Shown: positions 54,517 through 63,673 of the stretch, one piece after another | Position numbering within the stretch: position 1 is the first letter of the stretch | Layout: the number at the start of each line of letters is the position of its first letter | From: Sphingobacterium lactis | Lineage (GTDB): Bacteria; Bacteroidota; Bacteroidia; Sphingobacteriales; Sphingobacteriaceae | Length of the DNA: 64,000 bases | Direction of reading: 5' to 3' | NCBI RefSeq assembly: GCF_011046555.1 | Contig: NZ_CP049246.1 | Coordinates: forward strand, 2,418,001 to 2,482,000 | Translations under genes and position numbers: made by a program | Notes under the pieces: model-generated | What the model was told of the DNA's origin: nothing | The model's input: the letters and a program-made list of their open reading frames with translations, nothing else | Databases searched by the model: none

Positions 54517-55398
54517 CTATACAAACTCTTTCTGCACTATTGGATATTTTTTCGGTCTCCATCTCTTTCTCAGCGCACCTGACCTCATATGTGCCTGTTC
54601 AGGTGTGAGGTAATCACAGCTCGCGTGGGGCCTTAGGTTGTTGTATACCCTGATGTTCTCCCTGATCTTTCTTGTGGTCTCCCTCAGGCCACTCTGTGAT
54701 GCGTAGAGGTCAAACTCCGCCTTCAGTATGCCGTTCACCCGTTCGGCTATCGCATTCTCATAGGGATCCCCGTTCTCGGTCATGCTGACCCCGATCCCGT
54801 TGGTGCGTAGGATATCCACATAGCCTTTGCTACAGTACTGCGAACCCCGATCGGAGTGGTGTATGAGTCCCTTTCCCGGATACTGCCTCTGCTGCAGTGC
54901 CATCTGCAGGGCATCGATACATCCCTGTGCCGAGAGGTCGCCCCTGAACGCCCAGCCCACTATCTTTCTGGAATAGGCATCGGTGACCAGGCTCAGATAT
55001 CCCCAGCGCCGGTTGAGCTGTACATAGGTGATGTCGCTTACCCAGACCTGCTCGGGGCGCTCGACCGCAAGTTCCTTTATCAGGTTTCTGTACTTCTTCA
55101 TCCAGTGCCGCGAATCGGTGGTGACCGCCTTCCTCTTCCTGACCCTGATCTGTAGGGAATGCTCCCTCATCAGGGCGAAGAGATAGTCGCGGCCGATCCT
55201 GATCCCATGTTCCTGCAGGGGGCCGGCGAGCATATGGAGCAGCTTCCGGGTACCGATCCTCTTCTGTTCGCTGCGTATCCGCAGCACGTGCTGCAGGATG
55301 ATCTCGTCCTTCAGTCCGACATCCTGCACCCGCCACTGGCGGTCATAGTACGCATGCCTTGTTCTGCCAAACAGTCCGCAGATCAAACGGATCCCCAT
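54517..55398 (-). CDS. IS3-family transposase OrfB (DDE integrase domain)
   Basis: 293 residues from the ATG at 55398. N-terminal HTH-21-type helical part, then the rve integrase core with catalytic Asp122 (WVSDITY), Asp183 (HHSDRGSQY) and Glu219 (NAIAERVNG), spaced as DD35E. Its frame stays open upstream to the A6G slip site and encodes KKVWCQAVVKIKQESPA before that Met, so the active product is probably the OrfAB fusion by -1 frameshift; the 55398 ATG lies in a hairpin loop and may start little protein alone. Confidence 0.92.
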   Translation of the reverse strand: MGIRLICGLFGRTRHAYYDRQWRVQDVGLKDEIILQHVLRIRSEQKRIGTRKLLHMLAGPLQEHGIRIGRDYLFALMREHSLQIRVRKRKAVTTDSRHWMKKYRNLIKELAVERPEQVWVSDITYVQLNRRWGYLSLVTDAYSRKIVGWAFRGDLSAQGCIDALQMALQQRQYPGKGLIHHSDRGSQYCSKGYVDILRTNGIGVSMTENGDPYENAIAERVNGILKAEFDLYASQSGLRETTRKIRENIRVYNNLRPHASCDYLTPEQAHMRSGALRKRWRPKKYPIVQKEFV

Positions 55399-55449
55399 TG
55401 CTGGGGATTCCTGTTTGATCTTTACGACCGCTTGGCACCAGACTTTTTT
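55381..55449 (-). promoter_or_regulatory. Programmed -1 frameshift signal: A AAA AAG slip site and downstream hairpin
   Basis: On the minus strand AAAAAAG (complement of 55443-55449) is read AAA AAG in orfA; slipping back one base continues GTC TGG in the orfB frame. A stem follows at 55381-55420: GATCAAAC pairs with GTTTGATC and GGA(A)TCCCC with GGGGATCC around AGCAAT, with a one-base bulge on each side of the stem. The orfB ATG lies in the loop. Site and hairpin are the standard IS3 arrangement. Confidence 0.85.
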
Positions 55450-55955
55450 CTGATGTCGATCTTGAGCTGTTCCTCGGCAATATCGATCATGGTATCCAAT
55501 GCCCTGATCTTCAGGTTTGCATATTCCAGGGCCTTCTTCAGGGCCAGGATCTCTGCCTCTTTGGGGTCTACGGGTTTCTTGTTGGCCATATCATCGGGTT
55601 CTGGGGAACTAAGTTCGGTATTTTTCCCCTTATATTCCCTGACCCATCTGGAGACCGTACCGCAGGAGATATCAAAGGTGTTCCCCGCCCGGTAGGCGCT
55701 CATCCCGTCCTGGACCGCCCTGATCACTGAACGCTTCAGCTCGGTGGTATACCGCTTTGCCCCAATGGGCTGTCGCCCGAACTTCTTCATCCAGCGGATC
55801 AGGCTCACTTCGGAGACACCGTACTGTTCCATCAGGTCCCGGCGGGGGACCCCAAGTTCGATCTGATCCAGCATGTGGAGGATCAAACGCTTGTCGAATG
55901 GCTGCTTCTTACTGGTCCGCTCAGCGAACTCAAACTCTCTTTCTATTGTTTCCAT
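55422..55955 (-). CDS. IS3-family transposase OrfA (DNA-binding)
   Basis: 177 residues from the ATG at 55955 (a frame without support runs 27 codons further upstream). Two helix-turn-helix units (RRDLMEQYGVSEVSLIRWMKK and NTFDISCGTVSRWVREYK) and then a leucine-zipper-like coil (EILALKKALEYANLKIRAL). It binds the terminal repeats and, as OrfA alone, usually limits transposition. The end of the frame carries the A6G slip site giving OrfAB. Confidence 0.9.
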   Translation of the reverse strand: METIEREFEFAERTSKKQPFDKRLILHMLDQIELGVPRRDLMEQYGVSEVSLIRWMKKFGRQPIGAKRYTTELKRSVIRAVQDGMSAYRAGNTFDISCGTVSRWVREYKGKNTELSSPEPDDMANKKPVDPKEAEILALKKALEYANLKIRALDTMIDIAEEQLKIDIRKKSGAKRS

Positions 55956-55969
55956 ACACTTTGTTTTTG

Positions 55970-55994
55970 TGTATAGCTTTTTTAGGATTGGACA
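55970..55994. repeat. Right terminal inverted repeat of the insertion sequence
   Basis: Read on the minus strand, TGTCCAATCCTA then AAAAAGCTATACA, followed outward by the CAC duplication. The orfA promoter must lie in or near it. Confidence 0.85.
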
Positions 55995-55997
55995 CAC

Positions 55998-56299
55998 CTG
56001 ATGCTTTAACTTAAATTGAAATAATTCGGCCTTCATGAATCAGTGAAATCGTGCTTTAATCAGGTTTAGAATTAGTTTATGGCCATTATTGACGTTCTAC
56101 TCACCTTAAATGTGACTAATATTGTTACAATTTTATCCAAAATGATGGTTTAAGAGGCAATATTGTACAGTAGCTTGAGAAAATGATACAAGCAGGTGTC
56201 TGTATTTTACATTATGTTTGTAATAGAGGGAATTAATTTTAGACAAATCAACAACACGTTTAACAAGTTTCTTCAACCAACTATATTCGCTATACAACT
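55998..56299. other. 302-bp spacer between the insertion sequence and the second half of the locus
   Basis: AT-rich; holds the promoter for the genes that follow. TATGTTTG at 56213-56220 fits the -7 consensus exactly, about 80 bp before the first codon, without a -33 at 19 bp. Before the insertion it would have joined directly to the palindromic element. Confidence 0.5.
56213..56220 (+). promoter_or_regulatory. Candidate -7 element for the second half of the pectin locus
   Basis: TATGTTTG, exact TAnnTTTG match. The terminator and insertion sequence upstream make a separate promoter here necessary. Confidence 0.4.
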
Positions 56300-59200
56300 T
56301 TGAAAATTTTAAAAATACATACACTCTTTTTCGAGATTGGTAAGTTTGCTATTTGGTTTTGTTTCCTGAGCGGAATTGGGCTTGTGCATGCTCAAGTTCA
56401 GCCACCTTTATCCCTATCCAAGGAAGGTAAACTGGTTTACGCTGCGGACTCTATGGGTAACCATATCCCTGATTTTTCTCATGCAGGCTATGCGGGAGGG
56501 AATGTTGCAATTCCAAAGATTGCATCCAAGATCTTCGTTCCGGTCCAAAACGGTGATGCCACTGCAAAAATTCAGGCAGCCATTGATTACGTCGCCAAAT
56601 TGCCATTGGATAAAAATGGCTTTCGTGGTGCTGTACAATTGGGTGTGGGGGAATATAAAGTTTCAGGTTCGTTGAAAATTCAACACTCCGGTATTATTCT
56701 CCGTGGTGCTGGCTTTGGGAATGATGGGACGACTATTTTGGGTAAAGGCTTTACGAGAGAAACACTGCTTCAAATACACGGAGAAAATGATGTTCAACTT
56801 ACCGATTCCACAGCGATCATAGACCAGTACACACCTGTTGGTAGTTTAAAAATCACCGTTAATCAAGCATCTGTATTTAAAGTAGGAGATCGAATTCAAA
56901 TTACGAGACCGGCGACTGCGGAATGGATAAATGCATTAGGAACAGATCATTTCGGTGGAGGGATTACGTCACTGGGCTGGAAACCTGGGCAACGTGAGAT
57001 TTACTGGGATCGCATGATAACTGAAATAGAGGATGGAGTAATAACTTTGGATGCACCATTGACTACGGCATTAGATCACCGGTTTGGAGGCGGATACGTC
57101 CAAAAAATCAATTGGCCAGGAGAAATCCAACATGTTGGTGTTGAGGGTTTACGCTTAATGTCAACTTATGACAAGAATAATTTAAAGGATGAGGACCATC
57201 GATGGATGGCTATAACTTTAGCGAATATTTCCAATGGTTGGGTTCGACAGGTTGAATTTCATCATTTTGCAGGATCAGCAGTCTATGCTCTAAGTTCTGC
57301 AAGCAAAGTTACAGTCGAAGATTGCATTTCTTTAGATCCAATATCTGAATTCGCAGGTCAGCGCCGGAGGACATTTTTTACCAATGGGCAGCAGATTCTT
57401 TTTCAGCGCTGTTATTCGGAAAATGGTTATCATGATTTTGCAGTTGGATTTATGGCCGCTGGCCCGAATGCATTTGTGCAGTGCCAAGCTATAGGATCTT
57501 TGGATTTTAGTGGAGCAGTCGATAGTTGGGCATCAGGGGTCCTTTTTGATGTTGTACAAATCGAGGATAACGCATTAAGTTTTAAGAATAGGGGCCAAGA
57601 TGGGCAAGGAGCGGGATGGTCGGCCGCAAATTCTGTTTTTTGGCAATCAACAGCTTCTCTGATTGAAAATTTCCAACCACCAACCGCTCAAAATTGGGCG
57701 TTTGGTACGTGGTCACAGTTCCAAGGCAACGGTTATTGGGATCAATCCAATGAACATATCAAACCGCGCAGCTTGTATTATGCGCAGTTGGAAGAACGTT
57801 TGGGACCCGAGATTGGCAACCGGAAGATTTTACTTCCTGTTTTATCAGAAGCCTCCAGCAGTCCTTCCGTAGAAGTGGCAGCAGCTCTTACAAAAGAAGC
57901 CTTGCAACCCACTATGCAACTAATTGACTTTATAAGAAACGCAGGGACTAGAACACCAATTTCAGGAGGGGCTTCCCCTATTAAATCAATTGATGATATA
58001 GATTGGGAGAGACCGGAAGAAAGCAAAACGGTAGCTCCGCTACTTTTGAAAGCTGGTCTCTTGCAACGGAATAATGCTATACAGGTTGGTCAGAAGACGG
58101 ATGTCCAATGGTGGAGTGGAAATGCTAGACGATATGCTACAGCCAAATCTAAAGTACATGTAACTCGGTTTGTTCCCGGAGAGGAAGGAATGGGGCTAAC
58201 AGATAACTTGGATGAAGTCGCTGATTTCATGCAAAGAAACCACATTCTGGTATTGGATCATAATTATGGGTTATGGTATGATCGCCGTCGTGATGACCAT
58301 GAGCGTATCCGTCGAATCGACGGAGATGTATGGCCTCCGTTCTATGAACTGCCCTTCGCAAGAACTGGTCAAGGAACTGCTTATGATGGCCTTTCAAAGT
58401 ATGACCTCACCAAATACAATCATTTTTATTGGGATAGATTAGGGGCCTTCGCTAAGTTAGCGGATGAACATCAACTGATACTTATATATCAGCATTATTT
58501 CCAACATAATATTCTTGAAGCAGGTGCGCATTATACAGAGTTTCCATGGAGAACAGCCAATAATATAAATGAGGTTGGATTTCCTGAACCTGCACCCTAT
58601 GCTGGTGATAAGCGTATTTTTATGGCAGAACAATTCTATGATGTAAATAATACAACCAGACGGGCTATCCACCGCTCGTATATACGGAAATCGTTAGATA
58701 ACTTCAAAAATAGCACGGGGGTTATCCACTCCATCAGTGCCGAATACACGGGACCTTTGCATTTCGTTGAATTCTGGATTGATGTGATCAAAGAATGGAA
58801 AGCGGAAACCGGTAAAAATCCACTGATTTCCCTCAGTACCACTAAAGATGTTCAGGATGCAATTCTCAATGATCCAATCCGTTCCAAAGAAGTCCAGGTC
58901 ATTGACATTCGGTATTGGCATTACCAGGCGGACGGATCAGTCTATGCACCCTTGGGCGGTCAAAATCTAGCACCTAGGCAACATGCTAGATTGATGAAAC
59001 CAAAGAAAACATCCCCAGAGCAGGTTTATAGAGCGGTTTCAGAATATCGAACCAAATTCCCGGATAAAGCTGTAGTGTACCACAGTAGTAACTATCCAGA
59101 AATGGCATGGGCAATTTTCATGGCAGGCGGTTCAATGGCGGGTATTCCAAATATTGAAGCTGAGAATTTTGAACAGGAAGCTGCCTCAATGAAACCTGAA

Positions 59201-59428
59201 AATATAAATGGCCTATGGGTATTGAAAAATGCAAAGGGCAAAATCATTTATGCAGAAAATTCAGTTGGCTTGGTCGACCTTGTTAACGATTTGAAGGGAA
59301 AATTTACTGTTACGTATATTGATCCTAAAACTGGAGCAACCCTCGCCAAAGAAACCAATCATGCGAAAAATCTATCACTAAATCCAACCATTCTTCAGCG
59401 TGCTGTGGTGTTGTGGATTTCAAAATAA
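56300..59428 (+). CDS. Large secreted protein: beta-helix domain plus DUF6298-type C-terminal region
   Basis: 1042 residues starting with TTG; no ATG exists before Met52, and the frame from TTG gives a signal peptide (about 12-31, VHAQ). Residues about 60-480 look like a right-handed parallel beta-helix (IPKIASKIFVPVQNGDATAKIQ; SGIILRGAGFGNDGTT; EDCISLD), as in pectinases. The C-terminal half (about 590-1040) resembles the DUF6298 family (LDHNYGLWYDRRRDDHERIRR, GLSKYDLTKYNHFYWDRLG given in part), whose role is unknown but which is typical of pectin or rhamnogalacturonan loci. Unusual length and start: check whether the true start is farther upstream. Confidence 0.78.
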   Translation: MKILKIHTLFFEIGKFAIWFCFLSGIGLVHAQVQPPLSLSKEGKLVYAADSMGNHIPDFSHAGYAGGNVAIPKIASKIFVPVQNGDATAKIQAAIDYVAKLPLDKNGFRGAVQLGVGEYKVSGSLKIQHSGIILRGAGFGNDGTTILGKGFTRETLLQIHGENDVQLTDSTAIIDQYTPVGSLKITVNQASVFKVGDRIQITRPATAEWINALGTDHFGGGITSLGWKPGQREIYWDRMITEIEDGVITLDAPLTTALDHRFGGGYVQKINWPGEIQHVGVEGLRLMSTYDKNNLKDEDHRWMAITLANISNGWVRQVEFHHFAGSAVYALSSASKVTVEDCISLDPISEFAGQRRRTFFTNGQQILFQRCYSENGYHDFAVGFMAAGPNAFVQCQAIGSLDFSGAVDSWASGVLFDVVQIEDNALSFKNRGQDGQGAGWSAANSVFWQSTASLIENFQPPTAQNWAFGTWSQFQGNGYWDQSNEHIKPRSLYYAQLEERLGPEIGNRKILLPVLSEASSSPSVEVAAALTKEALQPTMQLIDFIRNAGTRTPISGGASPIKSIDDIDWERPEESKTVAPLLLKAGLLQRNNAIQVGQKTDVQWWSGNARRYATAKSKVHVTRFVPGEEGMGLTDNLDEVADFMQRNHILVLDHNYGLWYDRRRDDHERIRRIDGDVWPPFYELPFARTGQGTAYDGLSKYDLTKYNHFYWDRLGAFAKLADEHQLILIYQHYFQHNILEAGAHYTEFPWRTANNINEVGFPEPAPYAGDKRIFMAEQFYDVNNTTRRAIHRSYIRKSLDNFKNSTGVIHSISAEYTGPLHFVEFWIDVIKEWKAETGKNPLISLSTTKDVQDAILNDPIRSKEVQVIDIRYWHYQADGSVYAPLGGQNLAPRQHARLMKPKKTSPEQVYRAVSEYRTKFPDKAVVYHSSNYPEMAWAIFMAGGSMAGIPNIEAENFEQEAASMKPENINGLWVLKNAKGKIIYAENSVGLVDLVNDLKGKFTVTYIDPKTGATLAKETNHAKNLSLNPTILQRAVVLWISK

Positions 59429-59461
59429 GAATAAGAAACAATAAATTTTTTAGATAAAGAA

Positions 59462-60871
59462 ATGATGAACCTTTTACGCCAATCCATTTTTGCAAGCCTG
59501 ATCAGTTGTTCGGTAATATCTTGTGCTACTCCTGAGCAGAGTAATTCTATGCAAGCATTGAAGGTCTCTGAAAATGGCAGATACTTAACCTTGGCTGATG
59601 GAGAACCTTTCTTCTGGCTAGGGGACACGGGCTGGTTATTGTTTAATAAACTTGACCGTGAGGAAGCAGAAAATTACCTGGAGGATAGAAAAGGGAAGGG
59701 ATTCAATGTAATTCAAGCGATGGTTCTGCATACGGTTCCCTCTGTGAATAGCTATGGAGATTCTTCACTTGTTGCAGGTGATCTGTCGAAACCAAAAATT
59801 ACCCCAGGCTCCAATCCAGATCAGGAAGAAGAATACGATTATTGGGATCATGTGGATTTCATAATTGATAAGGCAGCTGAAAAAGGATTGTATATGGCAG
59901 TTGTACCTGTTTGGGGCACGCCTGTAAAAGATGGTAAAGTAACTGCTGCACAAGCTAAGGCCTATGGAACATTTTTGGCCAACCGGTGGAAGGATAAATC
60001 AAATATTATTTGGTTAAATGGTGGAGATATTAAAGGTAGTGATGGAAAAGAAGTATGGCTAGATCTTGGAAAAACCATTAAATCCATTGATAAAAACCAT
60101 TTAATGACTTTTCATCCCCGTGGAAGAACTGCTTCTTCTGATTGGTTCCATCAAGAGCCATGGTTGGATTTCAATATGGTGCAATCTGGCCACCGTCGAT
60201 ATGATCAAGACACCTCCGCCAAAGAAAAAAAACACTATGGTGAGGATAATTGGCGCTATATGGAAGATGATTGGGCTTTGAAACCTGCCCGTCCGACCAT
60301 TGACGGTGAACCTTCCTACGAAGGTATCCCGCACGGTTTACATGATGTTAATGAGAAACGATGGGGTGACGCTGATGTTCGACGATATGGATATTGGTCT
60401 GTTTTTGCTGGTGCTTTTGGGTATACCTATGGGCAGAATTCAGTTATGCAGATGCATTCCGCTGCAGATACAACCACGGCATTCGGTTCCAACGAACTCT
60501 GGACAGTCGGCCTACAAGCCCCTGGAGCAAGCCAGATGAAATACCTAAAAGAATTAATGGAATCCCGTAAAGATTATTTTAACCGCATTCCAGATCAGTC
60601 GTTAATTGCGGAAAATGGGTCAAAATATGATCGATTGGTTGCTACACGGACAGACTCGTATGCCTTAATCTATAACTATACAGGGCGAGAAATGAAAATC
60701 AATATGGGGAAGATTCAAGGTGATAATGTTAAAGCGTCCTGGTTTAACCCAAGAAATGGTGAATATACTTTTATCGATGAATTTAAGAATGAAGGGACCC
60801 AGGTTTTTTTACCCCAAGGTGGACAGCACAATGGAAATGATTGGGTACTGGTTTTGGAATCCATAAAGTAA
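59462..60871 (+). CDS. GH140-like apiosidase (DUF4038 type) lipoprotein
   Basis: 469 residues, lipobox SVISC (Cys21). The (beta/alpha)8 domain shows the DUF4038/apiosidase pattern: FFWLGDTGWLLFNKLDREEAENYL (in part), KGFNVIQAMVL, WLNGGDIKG and TIDGEPSYEG. Asp189 and Glu283 fit the acid/base and nucleophile of GH140. The C-terminal 100 residues are a small beta-sandwich. The known member releases apiose-bearing side chains of rhamnogalacturonan II. It supports an apiose-containing pectin as the target. Two ATGs adjoin; the first is used. Confidence 0.85.
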   Translation: MMNLLRQSIFASLISCSVISCATPEQSNSMQALKVSENGRYLTLADGEPFFWLGDTGWLLFNKLDREEAENYLEDRKGKGFNVIQAMVLHTVPSVNSYGDSSLVAGDLSKPKITPGSNPDQEEEYDYWDHVDFIIDKAAEKGLYMAVVPVWGTPVKDGKVTAAQAKAYGTFLANRWKDKSNIIWLNGGDIKGSDGKEVWLDLGKTIKSIDKNHLMTFHPRGRTASSDWFHQEPWLDFNMVQSGHRRYDQDTSAKEKKHYGEDNWRYMEDDWALKPARPTIDGEPSYEGIPHGLHDVNEKRWGDADVRRYGYWSVFAGAFGYTYGQNSVMQMHSAADTTTAFGSNELWTVGLQAPGASQMKYLKELMESRKDYFNRIPDQSLIAENGSKYDRLVATRTDSYALIYNYTGREMKINMGKIQGDNVKASWFNPRNGEYTFIDEFKNEGTQVFLPQGGQHNGNDWVLVLESIK

Positions 60872-60884
60872 TTGAAGATAAGGA

Positions 60885-61820
60885 ATGATTAAAAAATATT
60901 ATTATCAGTTGATTTGTTGTTTGGGATTGGGACTGTTCATGAACTCTTGCCAAAAGGATGTATACATGTTCAGTTCCTTCCATGAACCTGCTGATGAAGG
61001 TCTAAGGTACTTATATAGTTACGATGGGTATAACTGGAATGAAATTGATGGAATCTATTTAGCACCTACGTTAGGCTCCCAAAAAATTATGCGTGATCCA
61101 TCAATAATCAGGGATAAGAAAGGAACATATCATTTGGTATGGACCATCGCATGGAAAGGTGAAAAGGGAATTGGGTACGCTTCTTCCGCAGATCTTATCA
61201 CTTGGGAGAATCAACGCATAATACCAGTGATGGAACATGAACCCACTACGGTAAATGTTTGGGCACCGGAGTGGTTTTATGATGAAGCTACAGGTGAATA
61301 CATGATTATCTGGGCATCAACAATTCCAGGACGTTATCCAAAAGGTGTTGAAGAGGAAAATAATAATCACCGGATGTATTATACCTCCACTCGGGATTTT
61401 AAAACATTCACGCCAACGCAGTTATTCGCCGATCCGGGATTCAGTATCATAGATGCAGTCATCCTAAGGAAACAAAAAGATGAATATGTCTTGGTTTTAA
61501 AGGATAATACGCGGCCAAATAGAAATTTAAAAGTTGCATTTTCAGACAACGCAAAGGGTCCGTTTTTAAATATAACTGCCCCATTCTCCGCTTACTTGAC
61601 AGAGGGACCTTCAGTATTGAAAGTTAAGGATGAATGGTTGATCTATTTTGATTCTTATGGTAGCAAAAAGTATGAAGCTGTCTCGACTAAGGATTTCAAA
61701 TCATTTGAATCAATTAACAATAAGATTCATATTCCTGAAGGACATAAACATGGGACTATATTCCATGCGACCACTAAGGATTTAAATAAGGTTTTAAAAG
61801 CTTCGAAGCTTAAAAATTAA
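60885..61820 (+). CDS. Glycoside hydrolase family 43-like lipoprotein
   Basis: 311 residues, lipobox FMNSC (Cys22). A five-bladed propeller pattern with the three acidic residues Asp71 (MRDPSI), Asp190 (IIDAV) and Glu240 (LTEGPSV), as in GH43 arabinan- or xylan-active enzymes. Blades such as YEYMIIWASTIPG are typical. In this setting it likely removes arabinofuranose, galactose or similar from pectin side chains. 13 bp after the apiosidase gene: same operon. Confidence 0.85.
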   Translation: MIKKYYYQLICCLGLGLFMNSCQKDVYMFSSFHEPADEGLRYLYSYDGYNWNEIDGIYLAPTLGSQKIMRDPSIIRDKKGTYHLVWTIAWKGEKGIGYASSADLITWENQRIIPVMEHEPTTVNVWAPEWFYDEATGEYMIIWASTIPGRYPKGVEEENNNHRMYYTSTRDFKTFTPTQLFADPGFSIIDAVILRKQKDEYVLVLKDNTRPNRNLKVAFSDNAKGPFLNITAPFSAYLTEGPSVLKVKDEWLIYFDSYGSKKYEAVSTKDFKSFESINNKIHIPEGHKHGTIFHATTKDLNKVLKASKLKN

Positions 61821-61824
61821 GGGT

Positions 61825-63657
61825 ATGAAAATAAATACTAAATTATCCTGTCTGGTTATGGCGATCATCATGTCTAATTATGTACACGCCCAAGATACGG
61901 TAAGATATACCGGTAATACATTATCAAATGTAGATTACCATCATGGCCAATTGAAGCCTGTTGTTGGGGTCCATAATATTCAGGTTTTCCGCGCAAATCG
62001 GGAATCACCTTCACTAGCTGGAGGTCATGGATTTACCTATAACCACCAGCCGTTTTTGGCGTTTTGGAATAACACGTACTATCTTCAATTCCTAAGTAAC
62101 CCCATTGGAGAACATATTGCTGAGGGGAAAACACTATTGCAACAATCGAAAGATGGCTATACTTGGTCATCACCTGTAGAATTGTTTCCGCCATATTTAG
62201 TGCCAGAAGGATTTTCTAAGCCCAATCACCCAAGTAAGGCCGGAAAAAACCTGTATGCAATCATGCATCAGCGGATGGGGTTCTACACGGCTAAGAATGG
62301 AAAATTATTGACAATTGGTTACTATGGCGTTGCACTGGATAAAAAAGATGACCCGAATGATGGAAATGGTATTGGCCGAGTTGTGCGCGAAATAAAATCT
62401 GATGGCACTTTCGGGCCGATCTATTTTATTCGCTTTAATTCATCCTTTGATCAGAAACAGGCGAAATTTCCCTTTTATACAGTGAGCAAGGACAAAGCTT
62501 TTAAGGAAGCTTGTGATGAATTAATGGCAGACCCATTGATGATGCAGCAATGGGTGGAAGAAGCTGATCGCAATGATCCGATCGTCCCTTATCACAGACC
62601 AATCAAAGCTTTTGCTTATTATCATTTAAACAATGGGGACGTAGTAGGATTATGGAAACATGCTTTGACCTCTATCAGTAAAGATGGCGGCAAAACCTGG
62701 GCATATACTCCGTTGCGTGCTCCTGGTTTCGTCAATAGCAATGCAAAAATCTGGGGCCAAAAAACGAGTGATGGCAGATTTGCTACCGTTTATAACCCAT
62801 CTGAATTCAGGTGGCCGTTAGCCGTATCAACGAGTGAAAACGGATTAGATTATACTGATCTTTTATTGATAAACGGTGAAATTACAACCATGCGGTATGG
62901 AGGGAATTATAAATCCTACGGGCCTCAATATGTGCGTGGTATCCAAGAAGGGAATGGCAAGCCTAAGGACGGGGCAATGTGGTTGACATACAGCATGAAT
63001 AAAGAGGATATGTGGGTCGCAAAAGTTCCTGTTCCAATTCAGGCGAGCGTAGAGGGGACCGTTGAAGATAATTTTACTGATACTAATCAACAGGCATTTT
63101 CTCTTTGGAATATTTACAGTCCTCTTTGGGCACCAGTTAGGGTAGAGGGATCTGCACTCGTTCTCCGTGATAGCGACCCCTATGACTATGCAAAGGCAGA
63201 ACGCGTAATCCAAGCATCGAAAAAAGTTAAACTGGAATTTAAGATTCAACCTGAACAGAATAATACGGGCTCCTTAGAAATTGATTTGCTCAATGAGGAA
63301 GGCCTGGCCGCGGCACGCATAATTTTCGATGATCAAGGTGCCATAAAAACTAAGGTTGGTTATCGGGATAACGGCGTGGAAGCGTATGAGGGCGGAAAAG
63401 ATTATTTGATTGGATTAGAAGTCGACGTGCCTTCCAGATCCTATAAAATAAGTGTAAATGGAGTTGACAAAGGCACAAGATTGTTTTTTCAACCGGTGGA
63501 TAAAATCTGTCGGATAGCTTTCAGAACTGGTCAAGTTCGGCGGTTCCCTGATGCCAATACACCAACTGATCAAGATTATGACGTAAAGGATGCTGGGAAA
63601 AAAGAAACTGAAGCAATATTTAAGCTCATCCAATTTAAAGCTGAACCGAGAAATTAA
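61825..63657 (+). CDS. Asp-box (BNR) propeller enzyme with C-terminal sugar-binding-like domain
   Basis: 610 residues: signal peptide (about 1-22, VHAQ). Residues about 30-420 contain Asp-box motifs (QQSKDGYTWSSPV; ISKDGGKTWAYTPL; STSENGLDYTDLL) as in sialidase-like six-bladed propellers. A C-terminal jelly-roll part (about 425-605) resembles LamG or other carbohydrate-binding sandwiches. The family cannot be named: it may be a sialidase-fold hydrolase or lyase acting on acidic sugars of pectin. Overlaps nothing and is 4 bp after the GH43 gene. Confidence 0.72.
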   Translation: MKINTKLSCLVMAIIMSNYVHAQDTVRYTGNTLSNVDYHHGQLKPVVGVHNIQVFRANRESPSLAGGHGFTYNHQPFLAFWNNTYYLQFLSNPIGEHIAEGKTLLQQSKDGYTWSSPVELFPPYLVPEGFSKPNHPSKAGKNLYAIMHQRMGFYTAKNGKLLTIGYYGVALDKKDDPNDGNGIGRVVREIKSDGTFGPIYFIRFNSSFDQKQAKFPFYTVSKDKAFKEACDELMADPLMMQQWVEEADRNDPIVPYHRPIKAFAYYHLNNGDVVGLWKHALTSISKDGGKTWAYTPLRAPGFVNSNAKIWGQKTSDGRFATVYNPSEFRWPLAVSTSENGLDYTDLLLINGEITTMRYGGNYKSYGPQYVRGIQEGNGKPKDGAMWLTYSMNKEDMWVAKVPVPIQASVEGTVEDNFTDTNQQAFSLWNIYSPLWAPVRVEGSALVLRDSDPYDYAKAERVIQASKKVKLEFKIQPEQNNTGSLEIDLLNEEGLAAARIIFDDQGAIKTKVGYRDNGVEAYEGGKDYLIGLEVDVPSRSYKISVNGVDKGTRLFFQPVDKICRIAFRTGQVRRFPDANTPTDQDYDVKDAGKKETEAIFKLIQFKAEPRN

Positions 63658-63673
63658 TTAACTAACCTAGGAT

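Larger units (their letters stand above)
54435..55994 (-). mobile_element. Complete IS3-family insertion sequence, 1560 bp
   Basis: Ends begin TGTC and are 25-bp imperfect inverted repeats (54435-54459 and 55970-55994, 19 of 25 matching, including AGCTATACA at the inner end). A CAC duplication flanks it at 54432-54434 and 55995-55997. It carries orfA and orfB with a frameshift site and is GC-rich compared with its surroundings. All parts look intact, so it may be active and recent. It sits exactly at the edge of the palindromic element 54311-54432, in antisense to the pectin genes. Confidence 0.92.

Noticed and set aside
54830..55336. Long antisense-style frame inside the transposase orfB (second minus-strand frame)
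   Set aside because: It arises from the GC-rich codon bias of the insertion sequence; composition (Ala/Gly/Arg-rich, no fold) is that of a shadow frame.
55159..55695. 178-codon plus-strand frame across both transposase genes
   Set aside because: Runs opposite to orfA and orfB with no recognised domain; typical shadow of GC-rich IS DNA.
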